A stretch of DNA of 64,000 nucleotides from an uncultured Kiritimatiellota bacterium (lineage in GTDB: Bacteria > Verrucomicrobiota > Kiritimatiellia > RFP12 > DVOR01): positions 93,215-157,214 of the forward strand of contig CALXOF010000005.1 in assembly GCA_944389945.1 (NCBI GenBank), in the 5' to 3' direction. Below, one piece after another: positions 1 through 8,114 of this stretch. Below the pieces are notes generated by a model that was not told the origin of the DNA, searched no databases, and saw nothing but the letters and a program-made list of their open reading frames with translations. Within the stretch, counting starts at the first letter, position 1, and every line of letters begins with the position of its first letter. Both the position numbers and the translations under genes were made by a program.

Positions 1-274
1 CGAGGGGCAGGGCGTTGTATTGGTAGACGGCGCGCGCGGGAAGGAGGCGGAGGGCCTCATCGGTGGGGCGGGTCTTGGCGAGGTCGACGTATTCCAGGCC
101 GAGGAGGGGGGCGAACTTCTGGAGGAAGTCGGCCTCTTTGGCCATTTCAAGGCGTGCGACGGTGGCGGGGAGCCCCTCGCTCAAGTCGGAGGCAAGCAAA
201 ATCTCCACCTGGGCGTCATTGAGCAGCCCGGTGCGCTTAAGCAAGTTGGCCAAAATCTGTTGTTTCGGGTTCAT
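1..274 (-). CDS. GspE/PilB-type secretion ATPase, N-terminal part (partial)
   Basis: The gene begins at ATG 274 on the minus strand and runs off the left edge, so only about 91 residues are visible. The start MNPKQQILANLLKRTG is followed by a helical bundle and the segment FAPLLGLEYVDLAKTRP, which resembles the MshEN/T2SSE N-terminal domain of type II secretion and type IV pilus ATPases (GspE, PilB). These are cytoplasmic motors that drive pseudopilus or pilus assembly. A GGAG sequence lies 9 bases before the ATG. The Walker motifs that would prove the assignment lie outside the window, so a stand-alone MshEN protein is also possible. Confidence 0.6.
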   Translation of the reverse strand, partial: MNPKQQILANLLKRTGLLNDAQVEILLASDLSEGLPATVARLEMAKEADFLQKFAPLLGLEYVDLAKTRPTDEALRLLPARAVYQYNALPL

Positions 275-295
275 AGGCGGGGCTCCGTAAGAAAG

Positions 296-340
296 GGGAC
301 ACAGAGATTCACAGAGGATTAGCTGATTGGCTGATTAGAC
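296..340. repeat. Degenerate CACAGAG and GCTGATTG word arrays
   Basis: This holds ACACAGAGATTCACAGAGG words followed by two copies of a GCTGATTGG word. The same words recur in many intergenic spaces of this window (16.6, 29.0, 58.5, 59.6 and 62.5 kb). The remainder of the gap to 471 holds two small hairpins (about 370-388 and 398-415) and no gene that I can support. Confidence 0.6.
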
Positions 341-471
341 AGTGGCGTGGGGCGCTGCCCTACACCCCGGCAGGGAGAAGTTCTCCCTGCACCCCCGGCA
401 CGTCTGCGACGTGCCAACAGGCAATGCTAGACGATACGCTCGCCTCATCCTGGATGTGTTGGGGGAGCTCG

Positions 472-1761
472 TTAGCCTTCATGGGATGTTTCCTTTAGAT
501 TCTCTGTGTCCCTCTGTGAATCCCTCTGTGTTCCTCTGTGATCTAAACACAGTTCTTCGAGGAAGCGGACGAATTCGGGGTAGATGGCGTCCATCATGAA
601 GGTTTCGCGGGCGAGGCGGGCAGAGGCGAGGGCTTCGCGGGTGAGGCGGGAACGCTGGTGGAGGTAGGCGGTGAGGACGCGGGTGAAATCGGCTTGGTCG
701 CCGGCGCGATATTGGGTGCCGGCGCCGTAGCGCTCGATGAGGGCTTGGGTCTCGCCGGTGAGGCAACAGATCATGGGGAGGCCGGCGGCGGTGTAGTCGG
801 CGAGCTTGTAGGGCACGGCGACGCGGCTATCGGGGAACATGGGGATGACGGCGAGGTCGGAGTCGGCAAGGAGCTGCTGCATGTCCTCGTTGGAGAGGTA
901 GCCGTGGAAGCGGATAGCGGGGCAGGCGGCGGCCTCGCGGCGGAGAAGGGCTTCGCGGGGACCGGTGCCGGCGAGGTCCAGACGGATGTTCTCGCCGCGG
1001 GCATAGAGGTCGCGGACGGCGCGGACGACGGTGGGGAGGTCGTAAGAACGGCCCATGTTGCCCACATAGATGAGGCGGAGGGGCTCGGTCTCGTCGAGGC
1101 TGTAACGGGTGGCGCCGTTGTTCATGCGCATGATGCCGTGGTAGCAGAGGTGGCGGGGGGCGCGGCAACCGTAGCGCATGGCCAGGCCAAGGTAAGTGAC
1201 ACCAACGGCGCTGACGGCGTCGGCCCCGCGATAGGCGCGGCGGGCACGGCGGATGGCGCGGGCGCAGAGGATACGCCAGAGGATGTCGCGCAACCAGTCG
1301 GGGCCGGGGATGAGTCGGGCGAAGTTTTCGGGCCAAGCGTCCATCACGTCGAGCACCACCTTGCAGCCCCAACGGTCGCGGAAGCGGCGGGCGACGTCGG
1401 CGGTCTCCATGGGCGGCCAGGAGGTGAGCACGAGGTCGGGCTTGGGGAAAGCGCCGTGGGCCACGCCGTTCACGGCCATCTCTTCCCAATCGGCGGCGTA
1501 GAGACGGTGGCTGCGGGCGCGGCGGAACCCCACGTTATCGAAATAGGGCAACGTGGGCACCAGGCGGACGCGGAATCCCTCGGGCGCGTCGTAGACAGGC
1601 GGCAGACGGCGCGGACGCTTGGTGGCGTGAGAGAAGTCGCTGCTCCACCACGTGACAGTGTGGCCGGCCTTGGCCAGCGCGCGGCAAAGCAGGTTGTACC
1701 GCTGGGGCCGGCGGCCCTCGCCCGGCAGATTGTCAAAGGGGTTGTTGATCCAGACGTTCAT
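472..1761 (-). CDS. Glycosyltransferase family 4-like, with repeat-derived C-terminal tail
   Basis: A 429-residue GT-B glycosyltransferase that probably transfers a nucleotide-sugar-activated hexose during envelope polysaccharide synthesis. The N-terminal half (MNVWINNPFDNLPGEG, then NLLCRALAKAGHTVTWW) is the acceptor domain. The C-terminal half has LIYVGNMGRSYDL, GPREALLRRE, HGYLSNEDMQQLLADSDL and PYKLADYTAAGLPMI, the usual GT4 donor-site layout. The last about 25 residues (from about residue 405) are encoded by an intergenic CACAGAGG-type repeat at 472-548, so the native end was probably near FLEEL. No clear Shine-Dalgarno precedes ATG 1761, where a GAGAAC repeat abuts the gene. The substrate is unknown. 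Confidence 0.8.
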   Translation of the reverse strand: MNVWINNPFDNLPGEGRRPQRYNLLCRALAKAGHTVTWWSSDFSHATKRPRRLPPVYDAPEGFRVRLVPTLPYFDNVGFRRARSHRLYAADWEEMAVNGVAHGAFPKPDLVLTSWPPMETADVARRFRDRWGCKVVLDVMDAWPENFARLIPGPDWLRDILWRILCARAIRRARRAYRGADAVSAVGVTYLGLAMRYGCRAPRHLCYHGIMRMNNGATRYSLDETEPLRLIYVGNMGRSYDLPTVVRAVRDLYARGENIRLDLAGTGPREALLRREAAACPAIRFHGYLSNEDMQQLLADSDLAVIPMFPDSRVAVPYKLADYTAAGLPMICCLTGETQALIERYGAGTQYRAGDQADFTRVLTAYLHQRSRLTREALASARLARETFMMDAIYPEFVRFLEELCLDHRGTQRDSQRDTENLKETSHEG

Positions 1762-1767
1762 AAGTTA

Positions 1768-1922
1768 GGAGAACAGAAAACGGGGAACAAAGGCTTCGTC
1801 GGTCGCGCTTGCCGCGCGTTCCTGCATCTCCTGAATCTCCTGTATCTCCTGTGCGTGCATGGTTTCTCGGCGGACAATCCGTCGCCCCGCAGGGGCGCTC
1901 TGTTCTCCGTTCTCTGTTCTCT
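1768..1922. repeat. GAGAAC repeat pair in inverted orientation
   Basis: The left end (1768-1788) carries GAGAACAGAAAACGGGGAAC. The right end (1882-1922) carries a CGCCCCGCAGGGGCG hairpin and GTTCTC words in the opposite orientation. Between them are CATCTCCTGAATCTCCTG-type words. The layout is that of a small MITE-like element without a gene, and the ends match those of the four-helix-bundle cassettes at 22.1 and 25.5 kb. Confidence 0.6.
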
Positions 1923-1940
1923 GGGGCGGTGCCCCGCCCA

Positions 1941-3554
1941 TCACCACTCTTTCTCGGGGGCTCGGACAAGGTCCGTGTCCTTGGCGAGGCGGAGGCGGTC
2001 GGGGCAGTCGAGGGTGTAGTGGAGGCCGCGGCTTTCGCGGCGGGCCATGGCGGAGGTGATGATGAGCTCGGCGACATCGGCGATGTTGCGGAGCTCCAGG
2101 ATGTCCGCGGTCACGAGGTAATCGAAGTAGTATTCGTTGATCTCCTCGCGAAGGTTGCGGACGCGGCGGAGGGCGCGGCGGAGGCGTTTGTCGGTGCGGA
2201 CAATGCCGACGTAGTCCCACATGCAGGTGCGGAGCTCCTGCCAGTTGTGGGCCACGAGGACGGCCTCGTCGGTCGGCACGGCGTGTCCGTAGACCCAGTC
2301 GGGGATGGTGACGTGGGCGACGGAGGGCACGGGCTGGGCGCAAAGCGCATCGGCGCAGGTGCACCCGCAGACGAGGGCCTCGAGGAGCGAGTTGCTGGCG
2401 AGGCGGTTGGCGCCGTGGAGGCCGGTGCAGGCGCATTCGCCAATGGCGTAGAGACCCGGCAGGGTGGTGCGGCCCTCGACATCCGCGGCGATGCCGCCGC
2501 AGAGGTAGTGCGCGGCGGGCACGATGGGAATGAGGTCGCGCGCCATGTCGATGCCGAACTCCAGGCACTTGGCGTAGATGGCCGGGAAACGCTCCTTGAG
2601 GTAGGCCTCGCCCTTGTGGCGGATGTCCAGGCAGCAGTAGGGGTCGCCGCGCTTCTTCATCTCGTTGTCGATGGCGCGGGCCACGATGTCGCGCGGAGCG
2701 AGCGAGCCGCGCGGGTCGTAGTTCTCCATGAAGGGCTTGCCGTCGCGCGTGACGAGGATGGCGCCCTCGCCGCGCACGGCCTCGCTGATGAGGAAGCGTT
2801 TGGCCTTGGGGTGGAAGAGGCAGGTGGGGTGGAACTGCACCATCTCCATGTTGCGGATCTTGGCGCCCGCGCGCCAGGCCGCGGCGATGCCGTCACCGGT
2901 GGCGATGTCGGGATTACAGGTGTATTGGTAGACCTTGCCGATGCCGCCGGTGGAGAGGATGACCGCGCCCGTGCGCACAGCCCAGATTTCGCCCGTCTCC
3001 GTGCTGAGCAGATAGGCGCCCACCACGCGGTTTTCGCCGCTCTGGTCGTGGAGGAAACGCGTGGTCACCAGGTCGATGAGCAGGGTATTCTCGCAGACGT
3101 GGAGGCCCTTGGTGGCGCGGACGTGCGCGGCCAGCGTGCGCTCCACCTCGCGCCCCGTGATGTCGCCCGCGTGAAGGATACGGCGCCGGGTGTGGCCGCC
3201 CTCGCGCGTCAGGTCGAACCCCTCGGGGCAGGCCGAGCCCTCGCCCTTGGTGAAGGGCACGCCCATGTCGATCAGCTTGCGCAGGCACGCCGGCCCGGCC
3301 TCGACGATGCGCCGCACCACGTCCTCGTGACAAAGCCCGGCGCCCGCGTCCAACGTGTCGGCCACGTGCAGGTCAAAGGTGTCGTCGGTCCCCATCACGC
3401 AGGAGATGCCGCCCTGGGCATAGGCCGTGTTCGCCTCGTCCAGCGCCGCCTTCGTCACCAACAGCACGCGCCCGTGGCCGGCCAGGCCCATCGCGGCCAT
3501 CGACCCCGCGATGCCGCTGCCCACCACCAAATAATCGCAGTCGATTGTCCTCAT
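1941..3554 (-). CDS. nadB: L-aspartate oxidase NadB
   Basis: A 537-residue flavoprotein oxidising L-aspartate to iminoaspartate, the first step of de novo NAD synthesis, with O2 or fumarate as electron acceptor. The FAD-binding start DYLVVGSGIAGSMAAMGL is present, as are the catalytic stretch HPTCLFHPK, the substrate-loop region SEAVRGEGAIL with PRGSLAPRDIVARAID, and the diagnostic GANRLASNSLLEALV near residue 375. The start at ATG 3554 is chosen because it overlaps the upstream fumarase stop as ATGA and has GGAGG 7 bases before it. Quinolinate synthase and nadC are not in the window. A fumarate reductase flavoprotein is less likely because of the NadB-type C-terminal motif. Confidence 0.93.
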   Translation of the reverse strand: MRTIDCDYLVVGSGIAGSMAAMGLAGHGRVLLVTKAALDEANTAYAQGGISCVMGTDDTFDLHVADTLDAGAGLCHEDVVRRIVEAGPACLRKLIDMGVPFTKGEGSACPEGFDLTREGGHTRRRILHAGDITGREVERTLAAHVRATKGLHVCENTLLIDLVTTRFLHDQSGENRVVGAYLLSTETGEIWAVRTGAVILSTGGIGKVYQYTCNPDIATGDGIAAAWRAGAKIRNMEMVQFHPTCLFHPKAKRFLISEAVRGEGAILVTRDGKPFMENYDPRGSLAPRDIVARAIDNEMKKRGDPYCCLDIRHKGEAYLKERFPAIYAKCLEFGIDMARDLIPIVPAAHYLCGGIAADVEGRTTLPGLYAIGECACTGLHGANRLASNSLLEALVCGCTCADALCAQPVPSVAHVTIPDWVYGHAVPTDEAVLVAHNWQELRTCMWDYVGIVRTDKRLRRALRRVRNLREEINEYYFDYLVTADILELRNIADVAELIITSAMARRESRGLHYTLDCPDRLRLAKDTDLVRAPEKEW

Positions 3555-4396
3555 GCCAATCCCTCCAATTGCGCCGTGTGCCGCCTGCAGGCCCAGCACC
3601 CATACGCGATGGTCACAAAGAAAGAGGCCGGCAGACGCGTCCGCGCCGCCACCTTCACGCCCAGCAAAGTCGTCTTGCCGCCCAGGCCCATCGGGCCCAC
3701 GCCCAGACTGTTCGCCTCCTCCAGCAAGCGCTGCTCCAGCACCGCCAGCTCAGGCACCGGCGAGACGTCGCCCAATGGCCGCAGGAGTTGCTCCTTGGCC
3801 ACGGCGTAACCCTCCGCACGGTCAGCCCCAATGCAGACACCCAGGATACCCGGGGCGCACCCCTGGCCCTGGATGGACTGCACCGCGTCGAGCACGCACG
3901 CCCGCACGCCGGCCAAGTCGCGCCCCGCGCCGAGCCGCGCGTCAGGCAGGGAATACTGCCGACTCATGTTCTCGCTGCCCCCGCCCTTCAGGATCAGCGT
4001 CACCGAAGGCACACCGTCGGTCTCGACAAAGTGGTGCACCGGGATGCCCGGCGCCACATTGTCGTCCACCGAGGCCCCCGTGAGTGCGTCAATTGTGTTC
4101 TTGCGCAGCCAGCCGCGGACCGTCGCCTCGCGCACCGCCCACGCCGCCGCCTCGGTCAGCGGCCCCTGCCGCGTCCCCGGCGCCACGCGCCAAAAGAAGG
4201 TCAACGTCCCGGTGTCCTGACAGAGCGGCACGCCACGTTCCCGCGCCACCCGACAATTCTCCAGAATCGTCCCCAACGTTCCCCGTGCCGGCTCGGACTC
4301 CGTCTCCCGCGCCCGCGCCAAAGCCTCCAGCACGTCGTCCGGCAACTCACATGCCGCACGCCGCACCAACTCCAAAACAATCATTCGCAATTCCAT
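3551..4396 (-). CDS. Class I fumarate hydratase, alpha-type (N-terminal) subunit
   Basis: A 281-residue protein matching the alpha subunit of two-subunit, [4Fe-4S]-dependent fumarase/tartrate dehydratase, which interconverts malate and fumarate. The likely cluster cysteines are visible in PLCQDTGT, GQGCAPGILGVCIG and AYGCWACRR. GGGSENMSRQYSL and GPMGLGGKTTLLGV are also typical of the family. No beta subunit gene follows. Instead the stop overlaps the nadB start (ATGA), which implies translational coupling. The beta subunit must be elsewhere if the enzyme is active. A second in-frame ATG lies four codons downstream at 4384. Confidence 0.88.
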   Translation of the reverse strand: MELRMIVLELVRRAACELPDDVLEALARARETESEPARGTLGTILENCRVARERGVPLCQDTGTLTFFWRVAPGTRQGPLTEAAAWAVREATVRGWLRKNTIDALTGASVDDNVAPGIPVHHFVETDGVPSVTLILKGGGSENMSRQYSLPDARLGAGRDLAGVRACVLDAVQSIQGQGCAPGILGVCIGADRAEGYAVAKEQLLRPLGDVSPVPELAVLEQRLLEEANSLGVGPMGLGGKTTLLGVKVAARTRLPASFFVTIAYGCWACRRHTAQLEGLA

Positions 4397-4860
4397 GGTT
4401 TCTTAATGATAGCATAAATGGGGCGGCCCGATGACCGTTCCGGAGAACAGAAAACAGAGCGCGCGACGGGCGAAGCCGTTGTCCAGACGGCAAATTTCTT
4501 TTTCCCGCGTCAATCTGCAAGGGGCCAAACTGTACCTTATATAAATAAGGACGTCGTGAGACTGGCCCCTGTGGTCAATCATTCGATACAAATACAGATA
4601 TTCAGTTGTCAAAGATCAGGCGTGGTTGCTTCATGACTGCACCACGCACCTTTGCCAAAGACCTGTCATTTGGTAAACCGTTCGCCCCGGGTGAATAGAC
4701 GGAGCCCCACCAAGAAAGCCCGTACAGGCGCAAAGCGACAAACCTTCCACGGCCACGGAGAACAGAAAACAGAGCGCGCGACAAGCACGCGACGGGCGGA
4801 CCGCCATCCAATCAGCTAATCAACCCGTGCAAGCGCAAAACGCTACCCCCACCGCCGCCC
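4397..4860. repeat. Intergenic block: two GAGAAC repeats around a structured repeat
   Basis: This 464-bp gap holds no gene that I can support. GAGAAC-type repeats with GC-rich tails lie at 4441-4476 and 4756-4800. Between them (about 4523-4674) is an inverted copy of the sequence found at about 32880-33030, described as a separate entry. Confidence 0.6.
4523..4674 (-). ncRNA. Structured repeat H, copy 1 (candidate RNA or MITE)
   Basis: Read on the minus strand this about 150-bp element has CCAAATGACAGGTCTTTGG, a GCGTGGT/ACCACGC hairpin, TGATCTTTGACAACTGAAT, and a closing stem GGGGCCA/TGGCCCC around the palindrome CCTTATTTATATAAGG. Copy 2 at 32880-33030 keeps the loops and replaces the closing stem with GGGCGCC/GGTGCCC, which still pairs. 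Both copies point towards a gene start about 100-130 bp away. I do not recognise a known RNA family. Confidence 0.45.
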
Positions 4861-5619
4861 TTACCAAGGGAGGTTGAGGTCGATGAAGGGGCAGGGGAGC
4901 GCGGTTTGCTCGGTGAGCCAGGCACCAAGGGCGCGGGGGCCGGTGCGCTCGGTGGCGTAGTGGCCGGCGAAGAGGGCGTTCTGGCCCCACTGCTTGGCAA
5001 GGTTGTAGGCCTGGAGCGTGGGCTCGCCGCTGAGATAGACATCGAGGCCTTCACGGGCGGCATCGTCAACGCCTTCGGCGGCACCGCCGGAACAGATGCC
5101 GACGGTGTGGATGATTTCGCGGCCGTAGTCAAAGCGTGTGAGGCGAGGGGGCTGGAGCGCGTCTTGCACGGCTTGGGCGAAGGCGTCTCGGGTGAGGGGC
5201 GTGGGGAGGAGCCCGGCGACGCCAATCATCTGCCCATGATAGTCCATGAAGGAACGCGTGCGGGTGAGGCCGAGAAGCGTGGCAATCTGGGCGTTGTTGC
5301 CGAGGCGGGGGTGGGCGTCGAGCGGGAGGTGGACGGCGTAAAGCGCGAGGTTGCGGCGAAGGGCATCGGCAAGGATGCGGCGGTTGAGGCCGTCAATGCG
5401 GGCGAGGCTGTCTCCCCAGGAGATACCGTGGTGGACAATGAGCATCTGGGCGCCGAGGGCGTCTGCGGCGGCAAAGGTCTCAAGGCTGGCATCGACGGCG
5501 ACGGCGAGGCGGGTGATGGGCCCTTCGTTCTCAATTTGGAGGCCGTTGTGGGAGGAATCGCGATAGAGTTTGGGGCGGAGCTCGTCGTTCAGGAGCGCGG
5601 CGATGTCTTTGCAGTCCAT
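4861..5619 (-). CDS. Nif3/YbgI-family metal-binding protein
   Basis: A 252-residue Nif3-like (GTP cyclohydrolase I type 2 homologue) protein. It starts MDCKDIAALLNDELRPKL and has the hallmark NGLQIENEG, MLIVHHGISW, YAVHLPLDAHPRLGNNAQIA and LFAGHYATER segments, whose His, Asp and Glu residues form the dinuclear metal site. The family's real activity is poorly defined. It sits directly downstream of the oxidoreductase gene on the same strand, with a gap of about 33 bp, so the two are probably co-transcribed. Confidence 0.88.
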   Translation of the reverse strand: MDCKDIAALLNDELRPKLYRDSSHNGLQIENEGPITRLAVAVDASLETFAAADALGAQMLIVHHGISWGDSLARIDGLNRRILADALRRNLALYAVHLPLDAHPRLGNNAQIATLLGLTRTRSFMDYHGQMIGVAGLLPTPLTRDAFAQAVQDALQPPRLTRFDYGREIIHTVGICSGGAAEGVDDAAREGLDVYLSGEPTLQAYNLAKQWGQNALFAGHYATERTGPRALGAWLTEQTALPCPFIDLNLPW

Positions 5620-5652
5620 GGGCTCAAAATGGGGCTTCGGGGGCGGGGGGCG

Positions 5653-6846
5653 TTAGACCAAGAGTTCGACCTTCGGGACGGTGAAATCAAGCCACTTGGC
5701 GGTGGAGTCATCAGCGCCGGGCGCGATGGAACGCGCGGCAATGGCGTTGAAGGTGGCGACGCGAAGGGCGGGGTCGACGCCGACATAGAGGTTGTCGCGC
5801 GGCTTGCCGTCGCGCTCGGCGAGGATGGCCTGGGCGAAGTCCTTGTAGGCGGCGGCAAGGGCGGCGATGTAGGCCGCGTCGTCGCCATAGGGCTGGCCGA
5901 AGCGGCCGGGGCCGGGCTCGGGGGCGGGGGCGCCTTTGACGGTCTGACGGGTGCGCACGCCATCGGGGGTGACGAGCTCCCAAGTGTTCGCGGTGGCCTG
6001 AGACCAGTGGACGGAACCCTTGTCGCCATAGATGGAGAGGCAGACGCCGTCGGCTTCGCCAAGGGCGATTTGGCTGACGGCGATGTGGCCGAGAGCGCCA
6101 TTGTCCATGCGCAGAAGGATGGTGGCATCGTCGTCCAGGATGCGACCGGCGACGGCAGGGCGGCCAACGGCGCAGAGGGCGGCGATTTCACGTCCGGTGG
6201 TCCACTCTGCAAGGTAAGCGCAGGAACCGGCGAGGTCGACGACGGCACCGGCCGCGCCGCAACGGCGGGGGTCGACGCGCCACCCGGCGGAACGGTTGCC
6301 GGAAGTCTCCAGGCGAATGCCCATCCAGCCATGATAGTAACGAACGTCAACGCGGCGCAGGTTACCGACAGTGCCGGCGAGGACGGCCTCGCGGAGTGCG
6401 CGCAGGGCGGGATAGAAGGGGAAGACGTAGGCGGTAGCGTAGAGCTGGGGGCTCATGAGTGTGCGGCGCTTGAGGTTTTGGGCCTCGTCCATATTGCAGC
6501 TCATGGGCTTCTCGGAGAAGACGGGGAAGCCAGCGTCGAAAGCGGCCATCGTCACGGGATAGTGCATGTTGTTTGGCGCGAGGATGGTGACGAGGTCCAC
6601 GCGGTCGTCGCCGTCAACCTTGGCCTCACGCCGGAACAAATCCCGATAGACACCATAGACACGGGTGGGGTCCAACCCCAGGGCCTTGCCCGTCTCGAAA
6701 GAACGTTGCCGCGTAGAACCGAAGGCTCCGCAGACCAGCTCCAGGCAGCCACTGGCCTCGATAGCCGCGCGGTGAATGCGCCCCATAAAGGACTCATTCC
6801 CGCCGCCAACCATCGCGACCTTAAGTTTGGGTTGTTGCTTTGCCAT
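5653..6846 (-). CDS. Gfo/Idh/MocA-family oxidoreductase
   Basis: A 397-residue NAD(P)-dependent oxidoreductase probably acting on a sugar or inositol. The Rossmann start LKVAMVGGGNESFMGRIHRAAIE and the family motif VFSEKPMSCNMDEAQ (EKP) are clear, followed by the C-terminal alpha/beta domain with DVRYYHGWMGIRLE and DLAGSCAYLAEW. The start at ATG 6846 (MAKQQPKLKV) is preceded by AAGG and by a TATAAC box about 30 bp upstream. The substrate cannot be read from sequence. Confidence 0.85.
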   Translation of the reverse strand: MAKQQPKLKVAMVGGGNESFMGRIHRAAIEASGCLELVCGAFGSTRQRSFETGKALGLDPTRVYGVYRDLFRREAKVDGDDRVDLVTILAPNNMHYPVTMAAFDAGFPVFSEKPMSCNMDEAQNLKRRTLMSPQLYATAYVFPFYPALRALREAVLAGTVGNLRRVDVRYYHGWMGIRLETSGNRSAGWRVDPRRCGAAGAVVDLAGSCAYLAEWTTGREIAALCAVGRPAVAGRILDDDATILLRMDNGALGHIAVSQIALGEADGVCLSIYGDKGSVHWSQATANTWELVTPDGVRTRQTVKGAPAPEPGPGRFGQPYGDDAAYIAALAAAYKDFAQAILAERDGKPRDNLYVGVDPALRVATFNAIAARSIAPGADDSTAKWLDFTVPKVELLV

Positions 6847-6930
6847 CTTATTTACCTTGTACCCTAATGTTATAACATTTGCCCGAGAAATGCAAATCGT
6901 AGTGTAAGCGGGGCCCGGCGGGCCACGCCC

Positions 6931-6964
6931 ACGGAGAACGGAGAACGAAGCGCGCGGCAAGCGT
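6931..6964. repeat. GAGAAC repeat, single copy
   Basis: ACGGAGAACGGAGAACG is followed by a GC-rich GCGCGCGGCAAGCG tail. It is one of about a dozen copies of this family and lies between the divergent oxidoreductase and hemB genes. There is no coding content. Confidence 0.6.
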
Positions 6965-7106
6965 GGCAAACACCCCGCAGTCCACAGAAACGCAAGGGAT
7001 GGGCACGGTAATGAGGCGCAACGCGCCGAACGGTGAAGCGCCCAGGCCCTTGCGTTCCTTCGTGTCTTCGTGGAGAAGGAGCGTGACGGGATGGGCGAAA
7101 TCGCGC

Positions 7107-7121
7107 TATACTATTGGCATG
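7107..7121 (+). promoter_or_regulatory. TATACT promoter giving a leaderless hemB transcript
   Basis: A TATACT -10 box (7107-7112) is separated by only 6 nt from the hemB ATG at 7119. Transcription would therefore start at or next to the ATG, leaving no room for a ribosome-binding site. The context GCTATACTATTGGC is nearly the same as at the leader-RNA promoters. Confidence 0.6.
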
Positions 7122-8114
7122 AATGCTTACCCAGAGTTGCGTCTCCGCCGCGTCCGGCGCACCGCCGGCATCCGCGCAATGTTCGACCTTGAAATCCCCG
7201 GCCCCGCGAAGTGGTGCTGGCCCATGTTCGTTGTCCCGGGCACCGGCATCAAAGAGGAAATCGCCTCCATGCCCGGACAGTTCCACTGGTCCGTCGACCG
7301 CGTGTGCGAGGCCGTCGAGCCCGTCGTGCGTCAGGGCATCGGCTCGGTACTCCTCTTTGGGCAGACCGACCGACCGAAGGACAACGGCGGCTCGCCGGCC
7401 TGGGATGAGCGCGGCGTGGTGCAACAGGCCGTCCGCGCCCTGAAGCGCGCCTTCCCCGGCCTCACCGTGATGACCGACGTCTGCCTTTGCGCCTACACCA
7501 ACCACGGCCACTGCGCCCCGCTCCGCCCCGACGGTTCCATCGACAACGACGCCGCCTGCGACTGCCTGGCCAAGGTGGCGCTCTCCCACGCCGCCGCCGG
7601 TGCCGACGTCGTTGCCCCCTCGGCGATGATGGATGGGCAGATTGCCGCAATCCGCGCAGCCCTCGCCGAAAACGCCTTCGACGACACCCTGTTGATGGCC
7701 TACTCCACCAAGTTCGCCTCCGCCTGCTATGGGCCCTTCCGCGACGCCGAAGGCTCCGCGCCCCAGCCCGTCCCCGGCGCCCCCACCGACCGTAAGGGGT
7801 ACCAAGCCTCTTTCGCGAACCCGCGCAACGCGCTCCTGGAATCCGCGCTCGACGAACAGGAGGGCGCCGACATCCTGATGGTCAAGCCTGCCCTCTTCTA
7901 CACCGACATGATCGCCGCCGTCAAGGCCCGCACTCTTCTTCCCGTCGCGGCCTACAACGTCAGCGGCGAATACTCCATGCTCATCGCCACCGCCCGCGCC
8001 GGGTGGGGCGACCTGCGCGAGCTGGTCCGCGAGAGCACCCTGGCCCTCACCCGCGCCGGCACCGACCTCATCATCTCCTACTGGGCCAACCGTTATGACG
8101 AGCTCCTCGCCTGA
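7119..8114 (+). CDS. hemB: Porphobilinogen synthase (delta-aminolevulinate dehydratase)
   Basis: A 331-residue cytoplasmic enzyme that condenses two 5-aminolevulinate molecules to porphobilinogen in haem synthesis. The two active-site lysines are visible in YSTKFAS and ILMVKPALFYTDM. The zinc-type cysteines are in DVCLCAYTNHGHC, which indicates a Zn-dependent enzyme. VPGTGIKEEIASMPGQ and YNVSGEYSMLIATA are family signatures. The ATG at 7119 is chosen for homology and because it sits just behind a TATACT box. The 3' end overlaps the recombinase gene by 20 bp. Confidence 0.96.
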   Translation: MNAYPELRLRRVRRTAGIRAMFDLEIPGPAKWCWPMFVVPGTGIKEEIASMPGQFHWSVDRVCEAVEPVVRQGIGSVLLFGQTDRPKDNGGSPAWDERGVVQQAVRALKRAFPGLTVMTDVCLCAYTNHGHCAPLRPDGSIDNDAACDCLAKVALSHAAAGADVVAPSAMMDGQIAAIRAALAENAFDDTLLMAYSTKFASACYGPFRDAEGSAPQPVPGAPTDRKGYQASFANPRNALLESALDEQEGADILMVKPALFYTDMIAAVKARTLLPVAAYNVSGEYSMLIATARAGWGDLRELVRESTLALTRAGTDLIISYWANRYDELLA

